DNA of 64,000 nucleotides, taken from NCBI GenBank assembly GCA_021029095.1, contig JAJOHG010000010.1, positions 806,001 through 870,000 on the forward strand, written 5' to 3'. A program made the position numbers and the translations under genes. The notes beneath the pieces were generated by a model. That model was not told the origin of the DNA. It did no database searches and worked only from the letters and a program-made list of their open reading frames with translations. The DNA comes from Phellopilus nigrolimitatus. Taxonomy: Eukaryota > Basidiomycota > Agaricomycetes > Hymenochaetales > Hymenochaetaceae. Below are positions 49,578-61,493 of this stretch, one piece after another. Positions within the stretch are counted from its first letter, which is position 1; each line of letters opens with the position of its first letter.

Positions 49578-50830
49578 GCTGTGCTCTGGACATTTCCCGC
49601 ACCTCCTTCGCCAACGTCGCTTTTGTAGCCTCTTTCCGCTAGTCTTTCCGCTAGTTCGATGCAGGACTCAGCAATAGTAGATTGTTTATTTGCCGAAGGC
49701 TTGAATGTCAGGATAGCTTATATTTGGGTTATCGGGGGAGTTTTCTAGATGCTGACTTTGTGACTCGGTCGAACAGTACGCATATAGAACTCGTCTATGT
49801 GACTCTGCGTTCGGTCCCTGTGGCAAGACCCAGATAAAGCCTGATGTGGAGTCTGCGCTCGGCCACTGTGAGTCGCAGGTGTGCGTTAGCTTGCCTAGAT
49901 TACTAGTTTGTAAAGTACGAACATATGTTTAAGCTAGAAAACTTAGTTATTGCTGTCGTTTTAAATCTTGTTTATCTTATGGAGTTTCCTGAGAATAGTT
50001 AATTGAATGAACTTTAAGTAGATATATAATGGCATGCAGTATAGTACTGTGAAAGTTTTGACGACAAAAAAAAAAAAAAAAAAAATCGCCAATAGCGAGC
50101 AATGAATCATTAGGAATATTCTTCGGTAGGCCTAAAACGACACTCATAATATCTTAGTCGACCGAATGGACTCTCTGCTATACCAGATTTCTCCATTGTG
50201 TTGGATGCTCACTGACTTTAAATATCGATAAATATCTTACAAGCAGTGGAAGTTAAGAGGAAGAAACTTTGCTTGTTCAGAGGTGGGTGCGAGCCCACAA
50301 TCGCAATATGAGGCCTTGGCGTAGACCTTCTTATCTTATCTTCTCCTTCTCCTTTCACCAATGTGCATCCTTTAGTGAAATACTCCACCATTTCACGAGC
50401 TAATCCAGTATATGGCACCTGAAAACGTCGTTTATTCTATACCTGAGGAGTCGCGATTCATACTTACATACAGTAGGATTGAGAAACGTGTATGCTCCTT
50501 TCCGTGCGCCTAGGTCTCCACTGTCTGGCGCACCGAACGCAACGTGTGTGCCGTGGCCGATGACACCTTCGACGCCGAGGGGACTGCCCGTCGCAACACC
50601 CTTCGCGCGCAGCTCCGCGTGTGCGCCTCGATTCCGTCTTGCACCCACCCGACGTTCCGGACGAAACTTACGATATTTACGCGCATCGCGAGCATCATGT
50701 CGCTGTCTGCCATTATGCGCGCCTAGGGTTGGTGAGCATCTACTTGATGTACGGCAGAATTATCCGCGTTATAAATCAAAGCGATAGGTTTCACGAAGAA
50801 AGAGGCTCACAAAATGCCCGATGGCAACGA

Positions 50831-51232
50831 CAGAAACCTCCCGCACATCGATCAAAGTGCTAGCACCGACAGTAAGACTCATGCGAGGTACAGTGATAAT
50901 ATCATTATTGAAGAACCTTGCGTTGGCCACTATAGTAGCATATGCATGCGGTGTGATATGTATTCGATTTGAAAGAGCTGTCTGAGACTGTCTAATCCGA
51001 AAATTTAAATGCAAAGTTTTGAGCTTGACAGATAATAGGTCCACCATGTTTGTCGTTCTACGAGTGACGGCAAAACACCTCCAAACGATACGTATAGATA
51101 GCGAAGATTCGGGCGTGCAATATGACTTCTGGTAATTACGCAGCAAGCCGAAAAGCTCGTCCATATTCTAGATGGTAGCATGCTTGAATTATCGAATCAC
51201 TTGGAGCGCTGTCAATAGCGACTTCCAAGCAT
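50831..51232. other. Intergenic, no feature seen
   Basis: About 400 bp between the end of the inverted spacer and the kinase-like remnant. Nothing supportable on either strand. Confidence 0.5.
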
Positions 51233-52365
51233 GTGTTGTTCCGCTCTCTGTCCTATCGCTTGAGCGGGGCACGTGGTAATTCTCTCGATAAACATCTTAA
51301 CCTCCATCTCCTCACGCGATCTATAATCCTGAGTTTAAAGAGCTCGATATGTATCTCCTATCGCTACAGGCGAATTCAACTCACTGCCACTGTAAGGCAA
51401 GCGATAGATGCACTCGCTTCCGTCGTCTTCAACGGCATTGCTGTCAAGGAAGACGGGTCCGCAGTGCCCTTGATCTCCCACAGGATTCAGGCTCCAGAAG
51501 ACCAATCTTACTCGAATATGAGCTTGAAAAGGCTCCAGCCAGGACTCCTTCGAGTTTTCCACCCGCTCGCTCCTGCTACAGATCTGCAGCTCAATACAAC
51601 TGATAATGCTCGGATTGGCTCAGGCCATAGTGGCTTAATATACATCGCCAAGTTGGCCTCCAACGAATCTGGTTCTCCAACGCCCTCGATTCCCCTCTCG
51701 TCATCAAGATCGCCGCCAGACATCGGAAGAAGCTTTTGGCTCGCGAAGCCTGGTTCTATGACGAGATGGTGTGGCTGCAAGGCTCCGTCGTATCGCGCTG
51801 TTCGCGCCTGAGCTCCTGGAAGTTCTCCCCGTGGCATAATAAAGAGAAACCGCGGCGCAAATATAAGAAACATGAAGAGGCTAAAGCTTTTGAATTTGTT
51901 GGCGATTTCTCGTTTCCGACTTGACGCATGCTCTGTTCGAGCGTCTCGAAAGCTCGACATGATTTTGGTACTCGCGCAGTGCGGGAAGCCGTTCCTCCTT
52001 GTTGGTGAGGACATCCCTGAAGACTCAAGGTAAATCGTTCTCCTATCCCCGGCTAAATCCATAATTTACGAATTCGCCTTTCTGTCTTTTCGTAAGGGAT
52101 GACACTTACGACGCATATGAAGAACCTCGCGACCATTGGGAATGAACATAACCACGTCCGCTATGCGAATATCCTCGCAGCTCCTGAGCCTCTGCTGGAA
52201 TTGCCCACTCTTCCCTCGCCTGTCACGGGCGAGAGGTACGATTGCCGCATCATCAACTTCGATATATCGCGCAAAGCGAATGCATTCGAACAACTACACA
52301 AAGCTATCATTCAGAGCTGGCTGGACGGTGTGCTCTTGAATTTGCCGTATGGCGAGTTCTTATGA
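51233..52365 (+). pseudogene. Kinase-like protein, decayed
   Basis: Pieces of a basidiomycete kinase-like fold in changing frames: RIGSGHSGLIYIAKL (Gly loop), then SPLVIKIAARHRKKLL (Lys of the VIK strand), LAREAWFYDEMVWLQG (C-helix Glu region), FAPELLEVLP, then an intron near 52031-52095, and NHVRYANILAAPEP (catalytic loop) with RIINFDISRKAN after it. Frame changes occur near 51665, around FAPELLEVLP, before the intron, and near 52140. In the catalytic loop the expected Asp (N-D-V-R) is His. It differs from the FunK1 copies and belongs to a separate single-copy family. Probably dead, although some shifts may be sequence errors. The true start is not resolved. Confidence 0.55.
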
Positions 52366-52737
52366 CAACATGAAATCGAGTGGTAGACTGTGCTTTTCGG
52401 TGACGAGCTCCTCTTGTTCCGATCCTTGTAATGTATATCGACGGTAAGGCAGATGCAAGACTACATGTCTTGAACATGGCAGTTGTCCAAGCAATCACCG
52501 TTCAACGTCCTTGCGAATCCTAATCTTTCCATTATTTCCAATTCTATCAAACTTTTGGTTGTCAATACATACTTATACCATCCCGACGTTCCTTTGTGAT
52601 GCCATTTGGGGGCGAGCGTTGAGTCATCAAGCAAGAGTGTACCCGAGACTTCACACAGGAGTCTTTCAATACGAATAGATAAGCATTCGCGCTTAAGCGG
52701 GAGACAAGTGCATAACAAAGGAAATAGACGAGGCTTC

Positions 52738-54875
52738 TTAAGCTACAATACTCTGATATTTGATATCTAAATCCGGTTTTAGAACACAGAACAGGAAATA
52801 AACCAACTGGACTCACAAACGGGCTCTATCGGCCGTGGTTTGGACCTGGAGAGAGCAGATAATGGTTCGTAAGCTTTGTCGTCTTCCGTGATATGAAGAA
52901 AAACGCTGGAAGTAATGGTCGTCATACGTATACTTACAGGTTCTCTCTATCAGGCTCTGGAAGAGTGTCGACTGGCTTTCCCGCCGCGTCGACAGCACTG
53001 TAGTCGTACTTCATCAAAAATTGCGCAAGTATGACTTTAACTTCGAGTTTTGCGAAGCGCATTCCGAGACAAGGATGGCGGCCTGTTTTCGATGTAATGC
53101 CTGCTATGAGTTCCATGTGGCATACACGCGAGAAAGGAGGAGGACTGACCAACTCCCCAACCCAAGAAAGCCCAGTGTTCCTTCTTGTCTTCGCCACGTG
53201 CGAAGCGAGACGGGTCCCACCTAACAGGAGAGTGTGTTTACCGTCAGTATGTTAGTAACCACGAGACGCGACGAACACGCACTTGAAAGGATCAGGATAA
53301 ATTTCGGGGTCGTGATGTACGCTGTTCACCAAGTATGCGAGGAACGTGCCCGGCGGCGCCTTGTGGCCCTCAAAGGACATGTCTTCGCCGTCCTGCGCAG
53401 GCAAGACGCGCCGCAGCGCAGTGCCAGTCATGACAAAACGGATCGTCTCGCGCAGACACATATCAATCACTGCCATTTCTTCCTCCCATACTTGCGGAGG
53501 AAGTTGCGCAAGCTGCGAGCTCATGCTGCCAGTCGAGTCGGTGTACTTCGAGACGAATTCGCGTAGTTCTGCGAGAACCTTGGTTTTCCACTCGGGGTTG
53601 ACCGCAAGGAAGAGCAGGAGCCAGCTCGCCATTATGCCTGTGTTGACTAATGAAACGAGGTAAGATCCTGATAGATTATGAAGGGAAACGAACAGACGAA
53701 CCTATACCAGCAAAAAGAGCACCCATGACGAACTGTATGATATCATTTACGCCGTCGCCCTCATCTAACAGCACCTGAACAGTGTCGTCTTCCCTCCTCC
53801 CTTCTTCCTTTCGTTTGTCGATGACGCCCTTCAGCAGCAAATACAAGTCTGCAGTAGCCTGCTGTTTGCGCTTCCGCACAGTGCTCGGAAACCATGTAAG
53901 GAGACGAGACGCGGGCGACACACTGTTCTCCATGTCCCAGTAAAGCTGCATGACACGTTTCACGGCAACTGGGTCATCCGCGATCTCCAGGCATGATGCA
54001 GCGCGGATTGTCAGTTGGAATACCGTCTACATAAAAATAAGTACAGGAAGATACAAAGGTACATAACCTATGAGATGACGTACATTATAGATGTCATTGA
54101 AGGGATCGAACTGCCCATTTCCACTCCACTTCTCTGTGATTTGGTCGAGGTCTTGGAACATCAACGTGAGGTCTATGGGGTTATTGCTATCATGAGTAGT
54201 GAACGCATTCAGGAGATTCGGGGCGGCTTACTTCTGGCCATACGGTCACGTCGAAGACAAGCAGTTAGTCGTTTGCCAAACCAGGACTTGAGAAAGGAGG
54301 AGTAAGTCGAGAGTGAGTGCAATGTCTTCAATTTGCTCTACCATGTCTCCCACATCAACGTCTCTCTTAACGTTGATGTCTTTCAGCGACGGTGCCTAGA
54401 TGCGCGTCCCATAAACGAAAGTTGGATCAGAACTCGAGCGACAGAGAGTGCTTACATCTCCGTTCAGTATAGCGTAGCCCTCAGTGAAATGCAGATTCTT
54501 GCTTCCGAAGAAACGATTCCGAGCTTCTTCACCAGATACCACCCAAACCTTGTGCTGTGTTGAGGGCCAATCAGCAGCGAAGTCCGCTGTAACTGCGTGA
54601 AGACTTACGCGGTTGATTCTGAAGGAGTACACGTTTCCCAATTTCTTTAGGCCTTCCTGTATGAACGAATATCTCCTCGAGTAAAAGCCCCAAGCGCCAA
54701 TGAAGGGTACACTGGCTTTGTAGGGCACGCCATCCTCGTCGGTCGATTTGAAGACATAGACAGTCGCTAGGACTCCGGCTAATCCAGTGAGAAGACCTAA
54801 TCCATAGAGATTGGGCCCTTCAGTCGAGCTCAGACCGTCGAGGAAGGTCGTGCTGATGTTCATCGCGGCAGACAT
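52738..54875 (-). CDS. Cytochrome P450 monooxygenase
   Basis: Haem-thiolate monooxygenase, likely ER-anchored: MSAAMNISTTFLDG is followed by a hydrophobic segment (LYGLGLLTGLAGVLATVYVF). Many short introns on the minus strand. Landmarks: HKVWVVSGEEARNRFFG, FAGIVNTG (I-helix, split by an intron), CLRETIR (ExxR), WDPSRF, and FLGWGVG, intron, RHPCLGMRFAKLE, the F-x-x-G-x-G-x-x-x-C-x-G haem loop with its Cys. The end is rebuilt as SKPRPIEPV, intron, YIKYQSIVA and a TAA at 52738-52740. All joins I checked keep frame, so it looks intact. Substrate cannot be told from sequence and I do not assign a CYP family. Confidence 0.85.
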
Positions 54876-57059
54876 GGGAACAGGGGAGCACAGTTGTGCG
54901 CTGTGAGGATTCCCTTTAGTTTATAACAAACGGTCTCAAGCGGCTTCGTCGGCGGCCCTGGTAAGAATGTGTTGATGGGACTTACGCATTAGCAACGCGT
55001 CAGCCGCTTCTCATTCCGGGGCGCTCTGGTTTAGATTGAATTGCAAGATCTAATTTCGGCAAGCTGGCAACGAGTGGGGCGGTGTGTGTGGGTGTCATGG
55101 CCGCCCGCCGCCTTTGAACAGACTGCGCATCAGCAGATTATCGACGAATCATACGTTACGGGATTATAACCGATTCTCTTCATTTCTACTGGACGGCATC
55201 GCATAGCATTCGCGTGTTCGAATGAAAGTCTAGGTCAATGAAAGGCTCGCTGGCTAAGCTTCGGCTAGAACGCACCATCACCACGCTTGTAACTTCAATT
55301 GGTTTACCATTCGGCAAGCGCGGCACCAAAGGCTCATGTGGTCTGTCTTACAGGTCATCTTCGGGACAATTTTACCGGCCACGCAAAGCCACACACATGA
55401 ATTCTTCATGTACTCACTGAACACCTGGACGTTGACTATTTTTCGAATATTGAAATAAAGTCTGCCTTCGCCAGCGGCGTTATGTACATGCTGCGAATCG
55501 GTTGCAATGGCTGTGTATGGTTGTCACGGTCGTCATTACAAAAATGTGTACAAAAGTGTATAAACTATTTTTTTACATAATAGCCACGTAGCACGGCCAT
55601 ATGTCACCTCACGAGCTTTCCACTTTGTATCTCGCTCTGTATACGAGCTTGATCTCTTTCCTTTGTGCGGCTTACTGCTTGTAAAACTCATGCTTTCAAA
55701 ATATTCCTGGCTGCGTTGTGGCTGCATTCTACATGAAAGCCGTCCCAAGCTGCTCCATGTCAACTGTAACTACTCATAAGGTATGTACGGGAAGCACTCA
55801 CTGCGGTATTTCTGTCTTCCCCCGCCCCTAAATGACATGGTAAGTTAAGCATTTCTTGTGCGTCTGTCAAATCTTGCTTACTCGCACTTTTGTATACGTC
55901 ATGTATGTACATGTACATACTCTTCATGGCATTATACGAGCGTCAGCGCGGTCCCGGATATCTTGCTCCTCCCGCCCGCGCAATACTCCCCGGTCATCGC
56001 GCTCGAAAATCCACAGAGCGCGCGCGCTCTGCCGATCTCGTTGCGAGTCTTTCTACTTGTAGGAGAAACTGGCGCAGGAAAGGCCGTGCTCGACACGCAT
56101 GTAAGTCAGACCGGCCGCGCGAGAGTCTATACATGGCGCTCGTGCACTGCCAGGAGGAACGCGCAGTGCCCCTGTCTGCATCAGGAACAGCAGGATTTCG
56201 ACGCACATGCGCAGACGCGGTGCAGTGCGCAGCAGTTTTAGGGAGCTGCCCGAAGACGAAGAGCGCGAGGCCCGCCTGGTTAAGCTTCATGATGCAGCTC
56301 ACAAACGCGAGCTGCGCGAAGATGTCAACGAGATAGCTGTAATGCTTCGGCAGTGAACGAACGGCGCATCCGAATTCCCAGGTAGAGATGTGTAAGACGC
56401 CACTCGGCCGGCGATATGCCGCCTGGTGCGCCAGAGCTCACGGTCCACAAAATCATGATCGCCATGACGGCGAGCTCGATGCGTCTGCAAAGCCTGCGGA
56501 CACGGCGTTTGTATCGCCGTCGGATTCTGCCGCTCCAGGGGTTGGCTCGCCTGTTACTACGCGGACTTCTCGAGATTCTCCGCCTGTGAATGAGAAAAAA
56601 AGGACAAGGAGAAGGAGGCGGAAACTAAAAATATGCAGAAGACCATGTCATTGCTGACCCCTAGCGCAGCGGCTCGTGTCATTAGAGTCCCGCAGCTCTC
56701 ATCATTTCCAAGTGAGCCCCCTCACTCCGTGTGCCGATGTCCTCTTCAGCCGAGCAGAGCGTGACCTCATCTACAAACAGACCTCATACAATCAGCACAT
56801 CCTCTCCCTCCTTCGTATGCTTGAGATACTACAGTTGAAACTCAGACACCAGCTTCATAAGCGGGCGGCGACAAAACCTTACATCCCTTACATTCTCATA
56901 CACGCTCCCTAGTCGCCCCGTGCACTGCGTGGTGCACCACCGGCCTCATTGGCATGTCGCATTGGGGGACCGCCGTTTTCGCGCAGTGCGGAAGGAAGGA
57001 TTCGGAGCGGGGCGGATTGGGTTTATTGATCAGGCGAGACTTACTCCAGCGCGTGAATG
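54876..57059. other. Intergenic, P450 promoter side to GFA triplication
   Basis: About 2.2 kb with no gene I can support. Short frames around 55.9-56.3 kb include LLVGETGAGKAVLD, which recalls a P-loop, but there is no further GTPase motif and no consistent frame. 56.7-56.9 kb has only short frames. Confidence 0.4.
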
Positions 57060-57494
57060 CAAGAAAGTTTGATGCGCCCAAGTATCTTCAGTTCGCACCC
57101 GTGCAGCTCGTCTTCGCCGATCCATAATTCAATGGGAAGAAAAAAGAATCGTAACCTGCTATGCACAGCAATGGCCCGCTACCACAGTAGTTTATATGCC
57201 GAAGAGTCGGGTGAGTCACTGAACGATGAATGACTGTACTAACGTGAGAAAGAGGAGTCAATCGAAGCTTTACGCGCTGCGCTCATCGACCACTCTGTCC
57301 TTCTTCTATTCAGTATTATGAGCACTCTCTCATCCTTATTATCACCTCTTTTTCATGTTGTAGTCATGTAGCGCGGGATCAAGCCTGGGCGGCATTTATA
57401 ACCAGGACGCTCACCCTTCTTTTTCACGGAAAATCTTCAGGACCCCTTCTCACTGCTCACCTCAATTCAGCTCTGACGTTGTCTGTCAGTTGTA

Positions 57495-57968
57495 ATGCCT
57501 TCCACAGCGGATACTGATACGGTCCCTGCCCCCCTTTAGCAAGTATCCTGAAGACGTGGAGGTGAAGACGTGGACGGGCGGGTGCCATTGTCGCCGGTTC
57601 ACATACGAGTATGATCATCCTTTGCTCGAGGCGTCCCCGCCCACGTCGTGCAACTGTAGCATCTGCACGCAAAAGGGGGAGCTGCATGCGTGCGTGTCTT
57701 CCTCTGTCTTTCTCTTATAAATTACGTCTGACGCCTAGTGGTTACTAGGTACGGCCCTGAGTCGGCCTTCCGCTTCACCAAGGGTTCGTTTGACGAGGCG
57801 ATGGCGTATGCGTGGGGCAAGAAGAGGTCAACACGTTTCTTCTGCCCGACATGCGGGTGCCAACTTATGTGGCGCGGGATGGGTCGCGTCGGCGTCAATG
57901 TGCGCACTTTCGACGGCATCGACGTCGATAAGCTCGTGCTCAAGCACATCGATGGGAGGAGTTTCTGA
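57495..57968 (+). CDS. GFA-domain protein, copy 1 (probable one-base shift near start)
   Basis: Belongs to the GFA/CENP-V family (glutathione-dependent formaldehyde-activating-like, zinc-binding). Exon 1 has TWTGGCHCRRFTYEYDHP and CNCSICTQKGELHAC; exon 2, after an intron ending near 57749, has YGPESAFRFTKG, RFFCPTCGCQLMWRG and ends GRSF. The C-x-C, C-x-C-x-x-C and C-x-x-C zinc pattern is complete. The ATG (MPSTADTDTV) is out of frame with KYPEDVEVKTW by one extra base near 57530 compared with copies 2 and 3. About 140 residues, normal for the family. Substrate unknown; many members do not act on formaldehyde adducts. Confidence 0.75.
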
Positions 57969-58694
57969 TAACGAAAAAAAAAGGATTTCTGCAATAACTG
58001 GGAACGAGGTGAGTTGGCGCCCACAGACCAAATTGCGAGTTACTTTTCAATTATAAAATAACTTCCATTTGGTAGCCAAAAAGTGGAATTAACATGTACG
58101 ACAAGTGCCAGAATATACAAGATCGTTTGAGAACAAATGTCACGCGATGTCCTTGTAATTTCACCAGGCTCCGCATATCTGCCTAAGCGTACAAGAGCGG
58201 CTGCAGCAGAAGCAGGCGCAGTGGACGTCGGTGTAAGATCGAATTCGAGCAGATGCAGCTTAGCCAAGCATCACAGTACAAGTAGCCAGAGAGAAGGGAG
58301 GCGCTAAGTCTATATCAATCATGATGTCCGGCTCCGCGTCAGGCGGAGAACAGCTCCAGTGTGTGGAGGTGAGGAAGTTTGATGCGCCCAAGTATCTCCA
58401 GCTCGCGCCCGTGCAGTTAGTCTCCGCTGATCCCGTAATTCAAAAGAAAGAAAAAGGAATAGTAACCCGCCATGCGCAGTATTGGCCCACTCCCAAAGTA
58501 GTTTGGGTCGAAAAGTCATTGAACGGTGAATGACTGTACCAAGGTGAGAAAGAGGAATCAATCGAAACTTTACGCAGTGTAGCTTCTCTGCGCTCATCGA
58601 CCTTTCTGTCCTTCTTCTATACAGCGTTATTAGCCCTTTCTCAGGTCTATCACCCTGTTTCATGTTATAGTCATGTAGCGTGGATCAAGCCTAG

Positions 58695-59184
58695 GGGGCA
58701 CTTGTAACCAGGACGCTCACCCTTCGATATCGCAGCTTGTCGATGCCGTCGAACGTGCGCACATTGACGCCGACGCGACCCCTCCCGTGCCACAGAAGTT
58801 GACACCCGCATGTCGGGCAGAAGAAACGTGTAGATGTCTTCTTGCCCCACGCGTACCCAGTCGCCTCGTCGAACGCACCCTTGGTGAAATGGAAGGCAGA
58901 CTCGGGGCCGTACCTAGTAATCACTAGGCGTCAGACGTGATTTTACAAGAAGAATTTACAAGAAGAAATAAAACTCAGAGGACAGACACGCACGCATGGA
59001 GCTCCCCCTTTTGCGTGCAAATGCTACAGTTGCACGACGTGGGCGGGGAAGCCTCGAGCACTGGATGCTCATACTCGTACGTGAACCGGCGGCAATGGCA
59101 CCCGCCCGTCCACGTCTTCACCTCCACACCTTCAGGATACTTGCGGAGGGCAGACGGAGCAGCAGCATCTGGTGTAGAAGGCAT
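58695..59184 (-). pseudogene. GFA-domain protein, copy 2, gene body inverted
   Basis: Reads on the minus strand: MPSTPDAAAPSALRKYPE (the only copy whose ATG is in frame), TWTGGCHCRRFTYEYEHP, CNCSICTQKGELHAC, intron, YGPESAFHFTKG, RFFCPTCGCQLLWHG, VNVRTFDGIDKL. It then leaves the family alignment: the last ~12 codons (LVLKHVDGKS-like) are instead on the plus strand at about 59245-59285. The gene body therefore lost its promoter and its own C-terminus. It could still make a protein with a substituted tail if a new promoter exists. Confidence 0.75.
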
Positions 59185-59247
59185 TACAGCTGACTGAACG
59201 CAGGAGCTGGATTGAGGTGAACAGTGTGAAGGAGTCTGGAGATGCCT
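58728..59247. other. Local inversion of GFA copy 2 between its own flanks
   Basis: Left of the segment, 5' flank sequence in plus orientation (CCAGGACGCTCACCCTTC) matches the upstream flank of copies 1 and 3. Right of it, CTCGTGCTCAAGCACGTCGA and the following 3' flank are in plus orientation too. Only the body and 5' leader between them are on the opposite strand. Each breakpoint carries a few unmatched bases (GATATC on the left). Confidence 0.8.
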
Positions 59248-60123
59248 CGTGCTCAAGCACGTCGATGGGAAGAGTCGGCCATAGTCGTGAAAAAATGGAC
59301 GTCTGCGATGATTGGAGACGAGGTGAGTTGGCGACCACAGACCAAATGGTGAATTACTTCTTACTTATAATATAGTTTCGAATTTGATAGGTTAATAAAT
59401 GGAATTAACATATAGCCCAAGTGCCAGAATATACAAAATCACATGAGAATAAGTGTGTCCACGATGTTCTGCAAATTTTCCCTCCTCCGCCGCTGGCGAG
59501 TCTTTGCTTAAGCGTACAAGAGTGGCCGCGACAGTCTCCGGGTAAGATCGAATTTGAGCACGTGCAGCTGCGGCCCGGCACGAGTTGGCGAGGGGAAGAG
59601 ACACCAAGTCTATAATAATCAGGATGTCAAGATGCCCGGTTCCGCGTCAGGGAGACTAATTCAAGCGTGTGGAAGTAAGGAAGTTTGATGCGCCCAAGTA
59701 TCTTCGGCTCGTACCCGTGCAGCTCCGCCGACTCTGTCATTGAAAAGGAGGAAAATAAATCGTAACCTGCCATGCACAGTAACGGCCCATTCCCACAGTG
59801 GTTTATAGGCCGGCGAGTCATTGACCCGCGATGAGTCATTAAACGGTGGATGACTTTGCCAGAGTGAGAAAGAGGAGTCAATCGAAGCTTTACGCACTGC
59901 GCTCATCGACTCTCTGTCCTTTCTTTATTCAGCGTTTATTCAGCGTTATCAGCCCTTTGTCAGCGCTATCACTACCTTCTTTTCATGTTGTAGTCATGCA
60001 GCGCGGGATCAATCCTGGAAAGCGTTTATAATCAGGGCGCTCACCTGTCGGCTTCACAGAAATCTCCAGGACCCCTTCTCGCTTTTCACCTCAATCCAGC
60101 TCGGGCGTTGTCTGTCAGTTGTA

Positions 60124-60594
60124 ATGTCCTCCACACCGGATACTGACACGGTCCGGCCCCCCTTTCGCAAGTGGCCGAAGGCGCGGAGGTGAAAACGTGG
60201 ACAGGCGGGTGCCATTGTCGCCGGTTCACGTACGAGTTTGAGCATCCAGTTCTCGAGGCGTGCCAGCCCATGTTGTGCAATTGTAGCATCTGCACGCAAA
60301 AGGCGGAGCTCCATGCGTGCGTAGTTATTCGCTATATGTTTTATTTCTTTTTTTTGATATCACGTGCTTACTAGATACGGCCCCGAATCGGCCTTCCGCT
60401 TCACTAAGGGCGCGTTTGACGAGGCGACGGGGTACGCATGGGGCAGGAAGACGACTATACGTTTCTTCTGTCCAACGTGTGGGTGCCAACTTCTGTGGCG
60501 GGGGATGGGTCGCGTCGGCGTCAATGTGCGCACTTTCGACGGCATCGACGTCGATAAGCTCGAGCTCCAGCACGTCGATGGCAAGAGTTTCTGA
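60124..60594 (+). CDS. GFA-domain protein, copy 3 (probable one-base shift near start)
   Basis: Same family: TWTGGCHCRRFTYEFEHP, CNCSICTQKAELHAC, intron (about 60318-60375), YGPESAFRFTKG, RFFCPTCGCQLLWRG, DGIDVDKLELQHVDGKSF. The zinc-ligand cysteines are complete. One base is missing near 60174 (TGGCCGAAGG, expected TGG CCG GAA) relative to copy 2, which separates the ATG (MSSTPDTDTV) from the rest. Orientation as copy 1. Either a decayed copy or a sequence error. Confidence 0.75.
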
Positions 60595-60900
60595 TAACGC
60601 GAAAAAGGGATGTCTGCGATAATTGGGTATGGGGTGAGTTAGCGCTCACAAACCAAATGGTGAACTACTATTCACTTATAATAAAGTTTCAAATGGAATT
60701 TACATGTAGCCCAAGTGCTGGCAGAATATACAATATCACTTGAGAATAAGTGTCGATGTCCTATAAATACATCAACCTCCACCGCTGGCGAGTCTCTGCA
60801 TGCTCTGAGAGGAGTATGAGAATGACTACGAGGCGATGTTGCTGTCGGGCTTCGTGGAGTTCGGTTTAAGATCGAACGAAACCGCTGTTGTGATTTCCCC

Positions 60901-61493
60901 GCACTTTTTATGACTTATATAAGCAACTTTTCTGTCCTCATCTCAACAAGTGCATAAGAAAATAAATCATCCATGAAGGCGAGAAGAAAGATACTAAGCG
61001 AGTAGAGCCTTGTCGACTTTCAAGGTTGCTCGAGAGACCTCTTTCCAGGCCGACAAACGCTGTGATATCGCTGTTTTTTCTTCGATTCGACAGGTCTCTT
61101 TCTGCGTGTCGAATTATCCGCTGAGCGACGAACTTCATATGCTGTCAGTAACCACATGTTATCAAAATGCTAAGAAAAAAAAGAAGACCATTTTTATTCA
61201 CGCCTGCGTGACTGCAAAGATTATGGAGTTCCTGCAATCATTGCATGGCATCGAGTCGAAGCCAAAAGGCTAAAAGAATCATTATCATGACATACATGTA
61301 ATGTCCTACGCAAAGGGAAGAATACATTGACCACTTCGTCGCGAAACACGCGTGAGGTAAGAGCATCCTCGACAGTACAACGGGAAAGGAACGGCAAATA
61401 AGGTGAAAACGCGAGAAAGACAGAGATAACGTACAGTCCAGAATTCATTTCGTCCTGTTTTTCATTGCAGACATTCACAGATAAACAGACTCA
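60901..61493. other. Intergenic, no feature seen
   Basis: AT-rich, with short frames only. Lies between the GFA triplication and the stop of the GTPBP-like gene. Confidence 0.5.

Larger units (their letters stand above)
47883..50830. other. alpha-to-beta spacer, inverted copy, with hAT-like insertion
   Basis: Matches the minus strand of 1863-4021, interrupted by the element at 48714-49577. A 21-nt A run lies at about 50066-50086. Homology ends near 50830, where the 3' end of an alpha gene would be expected, but no alpha gene follows. The stretch 50480-50790 has open frames on the plus strand (NVCAVADDTFDAEGTARR) whose counterparts in other spacers are antisense frames; I do not consider them genes. 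Confidence 0.65.
57060..60900. repeat. Tandem triplication of a ~1.3-kb GFA-gene unit
   Basis: Three direct units start near 57065, 58375 and 59670, each opening with GTTTGATGCGCCCAAGTATC. Each then has a CATGTTGTAGTCATG-like block, CCAGGACGCTCACC or close, the GFA gene, and a 3' flank with GAGGTGAGTTGGCG or similar. Divergence between units is moderate, with many indels. Confidence 0.8.

Noticed and set aside
50480..50790. Plus-strand frame with NVCAVADDTFDAEGTARR as a small gene
   Set aside because: Lies in the duplicated spacer; other copies have stops or different residues in this frame and no start is shared.
56040..56100. LVGETGAGKAVLD, P-loop-like
   Set aside because: The last residue of the motif is not Ser/Thr, no other GTPase or ATPase motif follows, and the frame is short.
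58319..58663. Frames in the GFA unit flank (KFDAPKYLQLAPVQL on plus, GRIKLPH on minus)
   Set aside because: Short, not preserved in frame across the three units, and located in the 5' flank of each unit.
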